Shown here one piece after another: positions 16,072 to 24,884 of a stretch of DNA of 64,000 bases. The position numbers and the translations under genes were made by a program. Every line of letters starts with the position of its first letter. The first letter of the stretch is position 1. The notes beneath the pieces were generated by a model. It ran no database searches and was not told where the DNA came from. It was given only the letters and a program-made list of their open reading frames with translations. The stretch is from Chryseobacterium luquanense (GTDB taxonomy: Bacteria > Bacteroidota > Bacteroidia > Flavobacteriales > Weeksellaceae), in the NCBI RefSeq assembly GCF_026460945.1, contig NZ_JAOVZV010000010.1, forward strand, positions 186,001-250,000, given 5' to 3'.

Positions 16072-17840
16072 TGAATCTTGCAGAGGCAATCATCAAAAAA
16101 AATGTAGAAAAGCACCCTTTAAAATCAGCAATTGGCTTTAAGAAAAAAGATGGCGGTTGGAAAGAACTAAGCTGGCAAAAGTTCAGTGAAGTTATTTTTA
16201 AAACAGCTAATGCACTGAAAGATTTAGGAATTGAATTAAATGATAAAGTCGCTATTTATGCCGATAATTCTGCAGAATGGATGATTTTTGATTTGGCTGT
16301 ATTGTCGATTGGAGCGATTACCGTTCCGATTTATTCAACAAATAATACCGAACAGGCAGAATTTATTTTGAATGATTCTGGTGCAAAATCGGTTTTGGTA
16401 GGAAGTCAGGCTCAATATGATTCTTGTCTGGAAATCTTAAAAAAAGAAAGCACAGGTTTAAAAACAATTATCATTTCTAAAAAAGCAGTTTGGATTAAAA
16501 AAGAATTCAGCAGTTTTTATTTGGAAGATTTTATTGCAAAATCGTCACCGAAATTTGAATTTTCAGAAAAAAATGAAGACGATACAGCAACGATTATTTA
16601 CACATCAGGAACAACCGGAAATCCAAAAGGAGTCATACTTCCGCACGGAAATTTTGTAAAACTTTGCGATGCTCACTTTGAATTTTTTAAGTTTAAAAAT
16701 TTTGAAGATGAGATTTCACTGGCATTTTTACCGTTAACCCACGTTTTCGAAAGAAGCTGGACTTTGCTGTGTTTATATGGTGGAGCAAGAGTTTATTTCC
16801 TGGAAGATCCTAAAGATATTGCTAAAGCTTTGGTAGAAGTAAAACCATCGATGATGTGCGTTGTTCCAAGGTTCTTGCAGAAAGTTTATGCAGGAGTTTT
16901 AGAAAAAGCAGACGAAGGTTCATCATTAAAAAAGAAAATCTTCAATTGGGCTTTAGAAATAGGAAATCAAACCGCAGAATTTAAAAGAAAAGACCAGACG
17001 ATTCCTTTGGGTTTAAAATGTAAAGAAAAGGTTGCCGATTTATTGGTTTTCAGCAAAATTAAAGAAAAATTAGGCGGAAGATTGTGGTTTATTCCTTGTG
17101 GTGGAGCATCTTTATCGCCGGAAGTAACACATTTTTTCGAATCAATTGACATTCACGTTACAGTTGGCTACGGTTTGACAGAAACGACTGCAACTTTAAC
17201 AGCTTTTCCACCCACAAATTTTGAACACGGAAGTTGTGGAAAGCCTTTACCTGGAGTAGAAATCCGAATTGGCGAGCACGACGAAATTCAGGCAAAAGGA
17301 AACGGAATTATGAAAGGATATTACAAGCGACCTGAAGAAACCGAAAAAGTTTTTACACAGGATGGCTGGTTTAAAACCGGAGATGCGGGGAAATTTGATG
17401 ACAAAGGAAATCTTTTTATTACCGACAGAATCAAAGATTTAATGAAAACTTCCAACGGAAAATATATTGCACCACAGATGATAGAAAATCTTCTGACAAA
17501 CAATAATTTCATCCAACAGATTGTTTTAATTGCTGAAGGAAAGCAGTTTGTTTCGGCTTTAATTGTTCCGAATTTTGAATTTCTGAACGATTATTTAAAA
17601 AAGAAAAATATTCCATTTACCAATTGGGAAGATATAGTTCAGAAGAAAGAGATTATTGACTTCTACAAAGAAAAAATTAACGAACTTCAAAAACATCTTT
17701 CTGATTTTGAAAAAGTGAAAAAGTTTACTTTAATGCCTGCAGAATTTGAAATCAGCAGCGGAGAAATCACGCCTACTTTGAAAATTAAGAGAAATATCGT
17801 GCTAAAAAAGTATTCGGATATTATTGAAAAGATGTATTAA
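16071..17840 (+). CDS. Long-chain acyl-CoA synthetase (AMP-forming)
   Basis: A 589-aa AMP-binding ligase that activates a fatty acid with ATP and CoA to give acyl-CoA. It has the P-loop TIIYTSGTTGNPKG at about residues 172-185, the LPLTHVFERSW segment typical of the FAA1-like long-chain group, VGYGLTETTATLT (A5) and the hinge region FKTGDAGKFDDKGNLFITDR. The length is normal. The ATG overlaps the TAA of the SDR gene (TAATG), indicating coupled translation. Confidence 0.93.
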   Translation: MNLAEAIIKKNVEKHPLKSAIGFKKKDGGWKELSWQKFSEVIFKTANALKDLGIELNDKVAIYADNSAEWMIFDLAVLSIGAITVPIYSTNNTEQAEFILNDSGAKSVLVGSQAQYDSCLEILKKESTGLKTIIISKKAVWIKKEFSSFYLEDFIAKSSPKFEFSEKNEDDTATIIYTSGTTGNPKGVILPHGNFVKLCDAHFEFFKFKNFEDEISLAFLPLTHVFERSWTLLCLYGGARVYFLEDPKDIAKALVEVKPSMMCVVPRFLQKVYAGVLEKADEGSSLKKKIFNWALEIGNQTAEFKRKDQTIPLGLKCKEKVADLLVFSKIKEKLGGRLWFIPCGGASLSPEVTHFFESIDIHVTVGYGLTETTATLTAFPPTNFEHGSCGKPLPGVEIRIGEHDEIQAKGNGIMKGYYKRPEETEKVFTQDGWFKTGDAGKFDDKGNLFITDRIKDLMKTSNGKYIAPQMIENLLTNNNFIQQIVLIAEGKQFVSALIVPNFEFLNDYLKKKNIPFTNWEDIVQKKEIIDFYKEKINELQKHLSDFEKVKKFTLMPAEFEISSGEITPTLKIKRNIVLKKYSDIIEKMY

Positions 17841-17889
17841 TTTGAGGTTAATATTTAGGTTAAAAAAATAAAAGTTTAGAAATTAAACG

Positions 17890-18948
17890 ATGACAACAGA
17901 CGAATTTTTAGGAAAAGAAAATTTTACGGTACAAACTAAGACAGTTTCAGAAAGCTGTCCGTCTAATATTGCTTTGATTAAATATTGGGGAAAATATAAA
18001 GATCAGATTCCTGCAAATCCTAGTGTCAGTTTTACTTTAAATCACTGTAAAACCAATACAGAAATGGAATTTTTGGCAAATGAACCGTTTTCTGTTCAGA
18101 CTTTTCTGTCAGGAAATGAAGAAGTGAAATTTGCTGAAAAAATCGAAAAATATTTTAAAAATATCGAAAAATATTTACCTTGGATTTTAAAAGGTAAATA
18201 CATTATCAGAACGGAAAATACGTTTCCTCACAGTTCAGGAATTGCAAGTTCAGCTTCAGGATTTGGAGCGATTGCAAAATGTCTGATGACATTGGATAAA
18301 GAATTTTCAGGAAAGACTTCAGAAGATGAATCATTAAGAAAGGCTTCGTTTTTAGCGAGATTAGGAAGCGGAAGTGCATGTAGAAGCTTATACAACGGAT
18401 TGGTTGTTTGGGGGAAATCTGATGAGGTTGAAGGAAGTTCAGATTTATTCGCCGTAAAATATTCTGATGATGAAATTCATCCTGTTTTTAAAGATTTTAA
18501 TGACTGGGTTTTGCTGATTCATGAAGGTGTGAAAAGCGTTTCTTCAACAGTTGGTCACGGTTTGATGAATACGAATCCTTATGCAGAAAGAAGATTTCAG
18601 GAGGCAAGAGAAAATTTTGTTCCGATGAAAGAAATTCTTAAATCGGGAAACATGGAAGAATTCATCAAGTTGGTAGAACACGAAGCTTTAACGCTTCACG
18701 CTATGATGATGATGAGCGAACCAGCCTTTATTCTAATGAAAACCGGAACTTTGGAAGTCATTAATAAGATTTGGGATTTCAGAAGAGAAACCAAATTGCC
18801 TTTGTTCTTTACTTTGGATGCAGGAGCTAATGTACATTTGTTGTTCCCGAATAATGGTTCTGAAGAGCAGATTAAATCATTTATTGAAGCTGAGTTATTG
18901 CAGCACACTCAGAAAAATGGAGTGGTTAAGGATGTAATGAAGTTTTAA
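17890..18948 (+). CDS. mvaD: Diphosphomevalonate decarboxylase
   Basis: A 352-aa GHMP-kinase family enzyme that decarboxylates mevalonate diphosphate to isopentenyl diphosphate in the mevalonate pathway, the isoprenoid route usual in Flavobacteriia. Signatures: SCPSNIALIKYWGKY at about residues 21-35 and NPSVSFTL, the ATP loop FPHSSGIASSASGFGA, the SGSACRSLYNGLVVWG block, and the catalytic DAGANVHLL near the C-terminus. The length is typical. The 43-aa ORF follows after 1 nt. Confidence 0.95.
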   Translation: MTTDEFLGKENFTVQTKTVSESCPSNIALIKYWGKYKDQIPANPSVSFTLNHCKTNTEMEFLANEPFSVQTFLSGNEEVKFAEKIEKYFKNIEKYLPWILKGKYIIRTENTFPHSSGIASSASGFGAIAKCLMTLDKEFSGKTSEDESLRKASFLARLGSGSACRSLYNGLVVWGKSDEVEGSSDLFAVKYSDDEIHPVFKDFNDWVLLIHEGVKSVSSTVGHGLMNTNPYAERRFQEARENFVPMKEILKSGNMEEFIKLVEHEALTLHAMMMMSEPAFILMKTGTLEVINKIWDFRRETKLPLFFTLDAGANVHLLFPNNGSEEQIKSFIEAELLQHTQKNGVVKDVMKF

Positions 18949-18949
18949 A

Positions 18950-19081
18950 ATGAAAAACAAAAAAAGAATTTTACTCGTTAGTTTATTAATAGGTTTTATC
19001 TTGGTTCTCTGCCTGAATATAACTTATAGTAAAGGTACATCTGTAGGAACCTGGGGAAGAAATCGAACTGTAAACTGGTAA
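18950..19081 (+). CDS. Small membrane-anchored ORF (43 aa)
   Basis: An ATG at 18950, 1 nt after the mvaD stop, opens a 43-codon frame ending at TAA 19079-19081. It has a KNKKR basic start, one hydrophobic segment of about 17 residues (ILLVSLLIGFILVLCLN), then a polar tail GTSVGTWGRNRTVNW. It fits a small single-pass membrane protein. It lies between two real genes on the same strand with 17 nt to the next start. I know no family. It could also be a chance frame. Confidence 0.5.
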   Translation: MKNKKRILLVSLLIGFILVLCLNITYSKGTSVGTWGRNRTVNW

Positions 19082-19098
19082 TTAAATAGGAGCATAGT

Positions 19099-19947
19099 AT
19101 GAATATTATTAAAGATCAAAATATCATCCTTTCAAATTCTGAAACGAAAGATTTTCTTGCCGATGCATTTTACCTGGAAACAGAAAACAAACTTCCGTTA
19201 GTCATTTTTGTTCATGGTTACAAAGGTTACAAGGATTGGGGAGCTTGGAATTTAATGGCTGAAAAGTTTGCCGAAGCAGGTTTTTTCTTTGTTAAATTTA
19301 ATTTTTCGCACAACGGAACAACAGTTGAAAACCCAGATGAATTTGCAGATTTAGAATCTTTTGGAACTAATAATTACTCAAAAGAACTTTCAGATTTAAA
19401 AGTGGTAATTGATTATTTTTCTAAAAATGAAAAAGTTGATGATCAGAAAATAATTTTGGTTGGGCATAGTAGAGGTGGGGGAATTTCGATTATTAAAACC
19501 TGTGAAGACATCAGAATTAATGGTTTGGTTACTTTGGCAAGTGTTGATTCATTAGAAAGATTTCCGAAAAATGAAGCTTTCGAAAACTGGAAAAATGAAG
19601 GGGTTTATTTTGTGGAAAATGGAAGGACGAAGCAGCAGATGCCGCACTACTATCAGTTTTTTGAAGATTTTGAAACCAATTATCACCGTTTTGATGTAGA
19701 GCGCTCGATGGAAATGGCAAAAGCTCATGTTTTGATAATTCACGGGACAAATGATGAGTCTGTAAGCGTAAAAAATGCCGAACATTTACATCTTTTAAAT
19801 CCGAATACTGAATTGTATTTTGTAGAAAACGCTAATCATACTTTCGGAGCAAAAGAGCCTTGGGAAGGGAAAGAATTACCAAAAGATTTGAATGAAGTGA
19901 TAAAGAAATCTATTGAATTTATTACCGAAAAAATAGTCAATGAATAA
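19099..19947 (+). CDS. Alpha/beta hydrolase family protein
   Basis: A 282-aa cytosolic alpha/beta hydrolase. It has FVHGYKGYKDWGAWN (oxyanion loop), the nucleophile elbow GHSRGGG (Ser about residue 123), an IIHGTNDESV strand with the likely acid, and the NANHTFGAKEPW His near the end. It resembles dienelactone-hydrolase or peptidase S9-like hydrolases. It starts after a good ribosome-binding site (TAGGAGC) and ends at a bidirectional terminator. The substrate is unknown. Confidence 0.85.
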   Translation: MNIIKDQNIILSNSETKDFLADAFYLETENKLPLVIFVHGYKGYKDWGAWNLMAEKFAEAGFFFVKFNFSHNGTTVENPDEFADLESFGTNNYSKELSDLKVVIDYFSKNEKVDDQKIILVGHSRGGGISIIKTCEDIRINGLVTLASVDSLERFPKNEAFENWKNEGVYFVENGRTKQQMPHYYQFFEDFETNYHRFDVERSMEMAKAHVLIIHGTNDESVSVKNAEHLHLLNPNTELYFVENANHTFGAKEPWEGKELPKDLNEVIKKSIEFITEKIVNE

Positions 19948-19949
19948 TA

Positions 19950-19974
19950 AAAGGAGTGAAAATATCACTCCTTT
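19950..19974. terminator. Bidirectional rho-independent terminator
   Basis: A 10-bp perfect stem (19950-19959 and 19965-19974) with a 5-nt AAATA loop, lying between convergent genes ending at 19947 and 19991 and flanked by T- or A-rich tracts on both sides. Confidence 0.75.
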
Positions 19975-19990
19975 CTTAATATAATTAGGT

Positions 19991-20812
19991 TTATCTAATC
20001 AGCAGTTTCCAAGCCTCATCAATTTTACTTTCAAGCAAAAATTTCTGAGCTTCCAAATGGATATTTTCATCATCATGACAATCTTCAGAAGGCAAAATTT
20101 CAACATTCGCCAACATTCCCAGATCATTTCCAGTAAAGACTTTACTGAGTTTTACAGCATCTGGAAGTTGGTCAAAGCCAATTCCTTTTGTCACCAAAGG
20201 TTTCGGAACTTCAAAGAGACTGTTTTCATTGCTTCTTGAATAATAATTTCCACCTAAACGGGAAACCATATCCAATTTTGCTTGATTTAAATTTCCCTGT
20301 TCATCCAAATATTCTTCTCTGATATGAATTTTCTGAACCTCGCAGATAACCAAATTTCCTGCACCTCCCTGATTCCCTAAGGATTTCACTTCCCAAACTT
20401 TACATTCGAAATTGACAGGGCATTCTGAAATTAATTTAGGCTTAACCAAATCAGCATCTTTCATCGTTAAACCAGCTTTTATGAATTCGTTGACTCCGTC
20501 TCCATATTCTGTTGAAGCTAATGAAATCTGCTGTACGATTGGAAAATTCACCGTCCCGATTACTACTTCAGAAGTTTCTAAAACATTTTCCAACGTATGC
20601 TTCGTCGTATTGTCCCGAACTCTTCTAGAAGGCGAAAAAATCAAGATTGGAGGAACCGTACTAAACATATTGAAAAAACTGAACGGCGATAAATTGCTGT
20701 TTCCGTCTTTATCAACCGTTGAAGCCAATGCAATTGGTCGTGGTGAAACTGCTGTTTGCATTATTGTTTGCAGTTGTACGGGAGTTATTTCTGATGGGAT
20801 TACTGTTTTCAT
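19991..20812 (-). CDS. Flavin reductase family protein
   Basis: A 273-aa FMN-binding split-barrel protein of the flavin reductase family, reducing FMN or related flavins with NAD(P)H. The N-terminal SPRPIALASTVDKDGNSNLSPFSFFNMFS block is the family signature, followed by FSPSRRVRDNTTKHTLEN, EVVIGTVNFP and the CPVNFECKVWEVKSLG strand pair. It lies just downstream of the GxxExxY gene, which is on the same strand, and is convergent with the hydrolase at 19099. Its electron partner is not in the window. Confidence 0.85.
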   Translation of the reverse strand: MKTVIPSEITPVQLQTIMQTAVSPRPIALASTVDKDGNSNLSPFSFFNMFSTVPPILIFSPSRRVRDNTTKHTLENVLETSEVVIGTVNFPIVQQISLASTEYGDGVNEFIKAGLTMKDADLVKPKLISECPVNFECKVWEVKSLGNQGGAGNLVICEVQKIHIREEYLDEQGNLNQAKLDMVSRLGGNYYSRSNENSLFEVPKPLVTKGIGFDQLPDAVKLSKVFTGNDLGMLANVEILPSEDCHDDENIHLEAQKFLLESKIDEAWKLLIR

Positions 20813-20824
20813 GTTTTATATTTT

Positions 20825-20848
20825 ACCACAAAAGTCACAAAAGCTTTT
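20825..20848 (+). repeat. 24-nt flanking repeat, left copy
   Basis: A 24-nt sequence beginning ACCACAAAAG; its reverse complement matches 22 of 24 bases at 21399-21422. The pair encloses the GxxExxY gene and lies between that gene and the flavin reductase start. Confidence 0.65.
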
Positions 20849-20923
20849 ATGAGTTATAATTTTTAAATTATTAAAGTTCAAAAAAGGTGGTGTGAATAAT
20901 CATCTATACCAAATTTTCAGTAA

Positions 20924-21331
20924 TCATAACAGCATCTCATAATGTTTGTTTACAAAAGTTTCCTGCCCTTGATGATATAAATTTTTCACATTAAAATTGA
21001 CCAAAATGCCTTTGGGTTTTTGCATTAAATTGATATAGTTTAAGATTTGAGCACGATGAATTTCATTGATTGCCGTTACAGATTTTATTTCTAGAATAAT
21101 TTGTTCTTCAATTAAAAAATCACAAAAAAAGTCACAACTAATTTCTTGTCCTTTATAAATAACAGGAACTTTTAATTCAGATTTAAAATTAATGTTTCTT
21201 AATCTGAATTCTTCCTCCAAACATTTATGATAAACATTTTCAAGCAAACCAGCACCTAAAATCTTGTGAACTTCAATACAGGCTCCATTAATTTTATAGG
21301 TCAAATCTGTTAAGTATGATTGCGTTATCAT
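20924..21331 (-). CDS. GxxExxY protein, predicted nuclease-like
   Basis: A 135-aa GxxExxY family protein. The naming motif G28-L-L-E31-N-V-Y34 is intact, and residues 71-83 have the D...ExK spacing of a PD-(D/E)xK nuclease fold (Asp71, Glu81, Lys83 in LEIKS). The family is common in Bacteroidetes; its role is undefined. A GTG just upstream would add one residue; ATG 21331 is chosen. The gene sits inside a 22/24-matching inverted repeat (20825-20848 and 21399-21422), suggesting acquisition as a unit. Confidence 0.85.
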   Translation of the reverse strand: MITQSYLTDLTYKINGACIEVHKILGAGLLENVYHKCLEEEFRLRNINFKSELKVPVIYKGQEISCDFFCDFLIEEQIILEIKSVTAINEIHRAQILNYINLMQKPKGILVNFNVKNLYHQGQETFVNKHYEMLL

Positions 21332-21398
21332 CACAATTCTTTAATAATTTACGTACAACTTATTTGAACTTTAAAAAGCTTTAAATTTAAACTTTTAA

Positions 21399-21422
21399 AA
21401 AAACTTTTGTGCCTTTTGTGGT
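21399..21422 (-). repeat. 24-nt flanking repeat, right copy
   Basis: Inverted partner of 20825-20848 with two mismatches. It ends 7 nt from the fahA stop codon, so the pair lies at the two edges of the GxxExxY insertion point. Confidence 0.65.
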
Positions 21423-21429
21423 TAAGTCA

Positions 21430-22677
21430 TTATTTAGCAGGAATAATTTTCCCAGAAACTTCCCCGAAACCTACTCTCACCCCATCTTTTTCAGCCCAGG
21501 CTTTCATCGTTACCGTATCATTATCATCGATGAATTTTCTTTCCTGTCCGTTGCTTAAAGTGATTGGGTTTTGCCCTCTCCATGTTAATTCAAGCATAGA
21601 ACCAAAAGATTTTGGGTCACTTCCTGAAATTGTTCCACTTGCATACATATCTCCGGCTTCAACGTTACAACCATTTACTGTATGATGCGCCAATTGTTGG
21701 GTCATGTTCCAGTACATATGTTTGTAATTGCTTTCAGAAATAAGGTTTTCTTCACCGTTTTCAGGTTGCAAATACACTTCAAGATTGATATCATAATTTT
21801 TATCGCCTTCAAATTTCAGATAATCTAAAACTTCGGGATCTTGTGTAGGAGAAGCGGTTTTAAAAGGTTCTAAAGCCTCAAGAGTTACCACCCAAGGAGA
21901 AACTGATGAGCCGAAATTTTTTGCCAAAAATGGTCCAAGTGGAACGTATTCCCAAGCTTGAATATCTCTAGCCGACCAATCGTTGAAAATCACCATCCCA
22001 AAAATCGCATCTTCAGCGTCTTTGGTAGAAATACTTTCGCCCATTTCTGTGTTCTTATTCAGAATGAAAGCCATTTCCAGTTCGAAATCCAATTGCTTTG
22101 ATGGACCGAAAACTGGCTTATCTGCATCAGCAGGTTTAGTCTGACCTTTTGGACGGTTAATCTCAGTTCCCGAAACTACGATTGATGAGGCTCTGCCGTG
22201 GTAACCTACGGGTAAATGTTTCCAGTTAGGAAGTAAGGCATTTGCAGGATCTCTGAACATTTTTCCAACATTGGTTGCGTGCTCGATGCTGCTGTAAAAG
22301 TCGGTGTAATTCGGAATGTGAACAGGCATCATCATTTTCACTTGATCCAGATCGTAGAACGCTTCTTCAATGGTTTTTTCATCTTTAGACAAGATAGATC
22401 CTTCCAAAAGTAATTCCTGAAGTTTTAAACGAACTGCATTCGTAACCGGTTTTTCAAGTTCTATAAATTCGTTCAAAGTGTATGCTTCAAAAACATTGTC
22501 TTCAAGACCTTTTATTCCTTCAAAAAATCCCAAATCATATAATGTTGCCAAATCAATGATCTGATCCCCGATTCTTGTACAGCAAGCGATAAATTCTTTA
22601 TTGAAAACCGCTACTCCAAACGGAATATTATGAATGGAAAAGTCTGAATTTGAATTATATTCTACAAATGATTTCAT
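21430..22677 (-). CDS. fahA: Fumarylacetoacetase
   Basis: A 415-aa fumarylacetoacetate hydrolase, the last step of tyrosine catabolism: fumarylacetoacetate becomes fumarate and acetoacetate. Visible residues of the family are DFYSSIEHATNVG (metal Asp and catalytic His), LDFELEMAF (metal Glu pair), and FNDWSARDIQAWEYVPLGPFLAKNF (metal Asp and active-site Lys). An upstream in-frame ATG at 22710 gives an 11-residue Lys-rich extension; MKSFVEYNSNSDF is the usual start. It is on the same strand as hppD and hmgA. Confidence 0.95.
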   Translation of the reverse strand: MKSFVEYNSNSDFSIHNIPFGVAVFNKEFIACCTRIGDQIIDLATLYDLGFFEGIKGLEDNVFEAYTLNEFIELEKPVTNAVRLKLQELLLEGSILSKDEKTIEEAFYDLDQVKMMMPVHIPNYTDFYSSIEHATNVGKMFRDPANALLPNWKHLPVGYHGRASSIVVSGTEINRPKGQTKPADADKPVFGPSKQLDFELEMAFILNKNTEMGESISTKDAEDAIFGMVIFNDWSARDIQAWEYVPLGPFLAKNFGSSVSPWVVTLEALEPFKTASPTQDPEVLDYLKFEGDKNYDINLEVYLQPENGEENLISESNYKHMYWNMTQQLAHHTVNGCNVEAGDMYASGTISGSDPKSFGSMLELTWRGQNPITLSNGQERKFIDDNDTVTMKAWAEKDGVRVGFGEVSGKIIPAK

Positions 22678-22795
22678 AATTTTTATTTTTAATTTGATTT
22701 TTTTTGACACGAATTTTACAACTGAACTCGCAAATTTTCACAAATTATTAGTGTTTATCTGTGAAAATTTCAGTGATACTTCTGCTTAAACAAAG

Positions 22796-23275
22796 CTATT
22801 TTTTTGATGAAGATTTCAATTTTGAAAAAGATGCTTCATCAATCCAGCGGTCTTTGCTGTTGATATCGATGAGGTATAAAATATCATCAAGTCTTGTCAG
22901 CAAAAGTGTTTTTGTTACAGGAATCGGAACTTTTTTATTTTCAAGCATATCGGCTCTTAGCGAAATAATGTTTTTTCTGCTTCTCACAATGTCTCCTGAA
23001 AATACGTTAGAAGTACTTTCGCCCGTCGCTTTATCGTCGAAGATTTCAACATAAGTTGCTTTTTTACCTTTTATAACGATAAAATTTCTTTCAGTGTGAT
23101 CCTGAAAATCTTTTAAGACAATAAATTTTTTATCATCAATATTTACATTGCTCAAATTTTGATTGATACCTTTTCTTTCTTCCAATTTGGTAAGAATAGC
23201 ATTCAATGTTCCGTATTGAGCGTTGGCAAAAAAAACGGTTCCGATAAGTAATAACCCGCTGAAAAATTTAATCAT
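22796..23275 (-). CDS. Exported protein of unknown function
   Basis: A 159-aa protein with a Sec signal peptide (MIKFFSGLLLIGTVFFANAQ). The mature part has alternating strands and helices, including ERNFIVIKGKKATYVEIFDD. It is not a family I recognise. It lies between fahA and hppD on the same strand, but a terminator-like hairpin precedes it, so it may have its own promoter. Confidence 0.7.
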   Translation of the reverse strand: MIKFFSGLLLIGTVFFANAQYGTLNAILTKLEERKGINQNLSNVNIDDKKFIVLKDFQDHTERNFIVIKGKKATYVEIFDDKATGESTSNVFSGDIVRSRKNIISLRADMLENKKVPIPVTKTLLLTRLDDILYLIDINSKDRWIDEASFSKLKSSSKK

Positions 23276-23293
23276 AATCCTGTGTGTATAAAA

Positions 23294-23325
23294 AGTTTTG
23301 TCAGGATTTTTGTCCTGACAAAAAC
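23294..23325 (-). terminator. Hairpin terminator of hppD
   Basis: A 13-bp perfect stem (23294-23306 and 23313-23325) with a 6-nt loop. On the minus strand it is followed by a T-run (TTTTTATAC). It lies about 200 nt past the hppD stop and 18 nt before the next start at 23275. Confidence 0.65.
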
Positions 23326-23528
23326 TATATTGTTAATTTTTAGATAAATAAAATGAATTAATTTTTAGACATTAAGATATTTTAGTTTAGGTGTTTTTCA
23401 AGGTTTATATAAATCTAAAAATAAGCACTTCGCTCAATCAATTTTCAGATATTTTCTTGAAAAATTTTAACTAATGAATTCTACCAATGGTTTAAAGATT
23501 CAAATTTTATCTCGTAATTTATTTTAAA

Positions 23529-24659
23529 TTAAAGATTTCCTCTTTTTTCCTGTTCTCTTTCTAGAGCTTCAAATAAAGCTTTGAAATTACCAGCTCCGAA
23601 ACTTTGTGCACCATGTCTTTCAATGATTTCGAAAAATAAAGTAGGACGGTCTTCTACCGGTTTTGTAAAGATTTGAAGTAAATAACCTTCTTCGTCATGG
23701 TCAATTAGAATTCCTAAACTCTGAAGTTTTTTAAGATCTTCATCGATATGGCCCACTCTTTCGGGAACCAATTCGTAATAAGCTTCCGGCGGAGCAGAAA
23801 GGAATTCTACGCCTCTTTTTTTCAATTCTGTAACGGTGTGAATAATGTCTTTTGTAGCAACTGCAATGTGCTGAACACCTTCACCTTCATAGAAATCAAG
23901 ATATTCTTCAACCTGAGATTTCTTTTTACCTTCTGCAGGCTCGTTGATTGGGAATTTTGCAAAACCGTTTCCGTTTGACATTACTTTAGACATCAAAGCA
24001 GAATATTCTGTGTTGATTTGCTTGTCGTCAAAAGAAAGGATATTTACAAAGCCCATTACTTTTTCGTACCATTCAACAGTTGGAATCATTCTGTCCCAGT
24101 CTACGTTTCCAACACAGTGGTCAACATACAATAATCCTGCTTCTTCAGGCTTATAATCGCTTTCCCATTTTTTATAGCCAGGCATGAAAGGTCCTGTATA
24201 ATTTTTTCTTTCGATAAACATGTGAACCGTTTCTCCGTAAGTATAAATTCCGGACATTCTCACTTCACCGTACTCGTCTGTTAAAGTAGTAGGCTCTAAA
24301 TATGGTTTTCCACCTCTTTTAGTTGTTTCTTCGAAAGCTGAATAAGCATCATCTACCCAAAGTGCCAAAATTTTAACACCATCACCGTGTTTTTTTACAT
24401 GCTCGCTTACAGGAGAATCAGATTTTAAACCTGTAGTCAGAATCAATCTGATTTTTCCCTGCTGAAGAACGTATGATGCACGATCTCTCACACCTGTTTC
24501 AGGACCTGCATAGGCAACCGACTGAAAACCGAACGCTGTCTTATAATAATGAGCCGCCTGCTTTGCGTTACCCACATAAAACTCGATATAATCTGTACCG
24601 TTAATCGGCAAAAAGTTCTCTGCCTGAGCAATTTTTTCGGCAAATGTTAATGTTGACAT
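23529..24659 (-). CDS. hppD: 4-Hydroxyphenylpyruvate dioxygenase
   Basis: A 376-aa Fe(II) dioxygenase converting 4-hydroxyphenylpyruvate to homogentisate. The three metal ligands are recognisable: His in VDHCVGNV, His in GEGVQHIAV and Glu in FFEIIER, with the C-terminal motif QSFGAGNFKALFEALEREQ that closes the active site. It is one of three tyrosine-degradation enzymes here with hmgA and fahA. The gap to the CoA-transferase at 24885 is about 225 nt with no gene. Confidence 0.96.
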   Translation of the reverse strand: MSTLTFAEKIAQAENFLPINGTDYIEFYVGNAKQAAHYYKTAFGFQSVAYAGPETGVRDRASYVLQQGKIRLILTTGLKSDSPVSEHVKKHGDGVKILALWVDDAYSAFEETTKRGGKPYLEPTTLTDEYGEVRMSGIYTYGETVHMFIERKNYTGPFMPGYKKWESDYKPEEAGLLYVDHCVGNVDWDRMIPTVEWYEKVMGFVNILSFDDKQINTEYSALMSKVMSNGNGFAKFPINEPAEGKKKSQVEEYLDFYEGEGVQHIAVATKDIIHTVTELKKRGVEFLSAPPEAYYELVPERVGHIDEDLKKLQSLGILIDHDEEGYLLQIFTKPVEDRPTLFFEIIERHGAQSFGAGNFKALFEALEREQEKRGNL

Positions 24660-24884
24660 ATTTTCTATTTTTTACTTTTATTTAAGTTGCAAATTACAAA
24701 ATTTCGTGATATTGTTAAAATAGAAAACAAACGGCTGCTAGTTAAAGTTTTACTAAAAAATTAGCGATTGTTTTACAAACAGAAAAGCCATACAAAATAT
24801 ATGGCTTTAAAAATATTTTTAATATAGATTTTACAAATTTAAAATCTGATCAATCAGCAAAATCTGCGTGAAATTTATTTAAAA

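Noticed and set aside
14130-17840. Hydrolase, SDR and acyl-CoA ligase as an OleBCD-type olefin/beta-lactone cluster
   Set aside because: The thiolase OleA is absent, the ligase looks like the FAA1-type long-chain acyl-CoA synthetase rather than OleC, and the hydrolase is separated by 140 nt and looks like YbfF.
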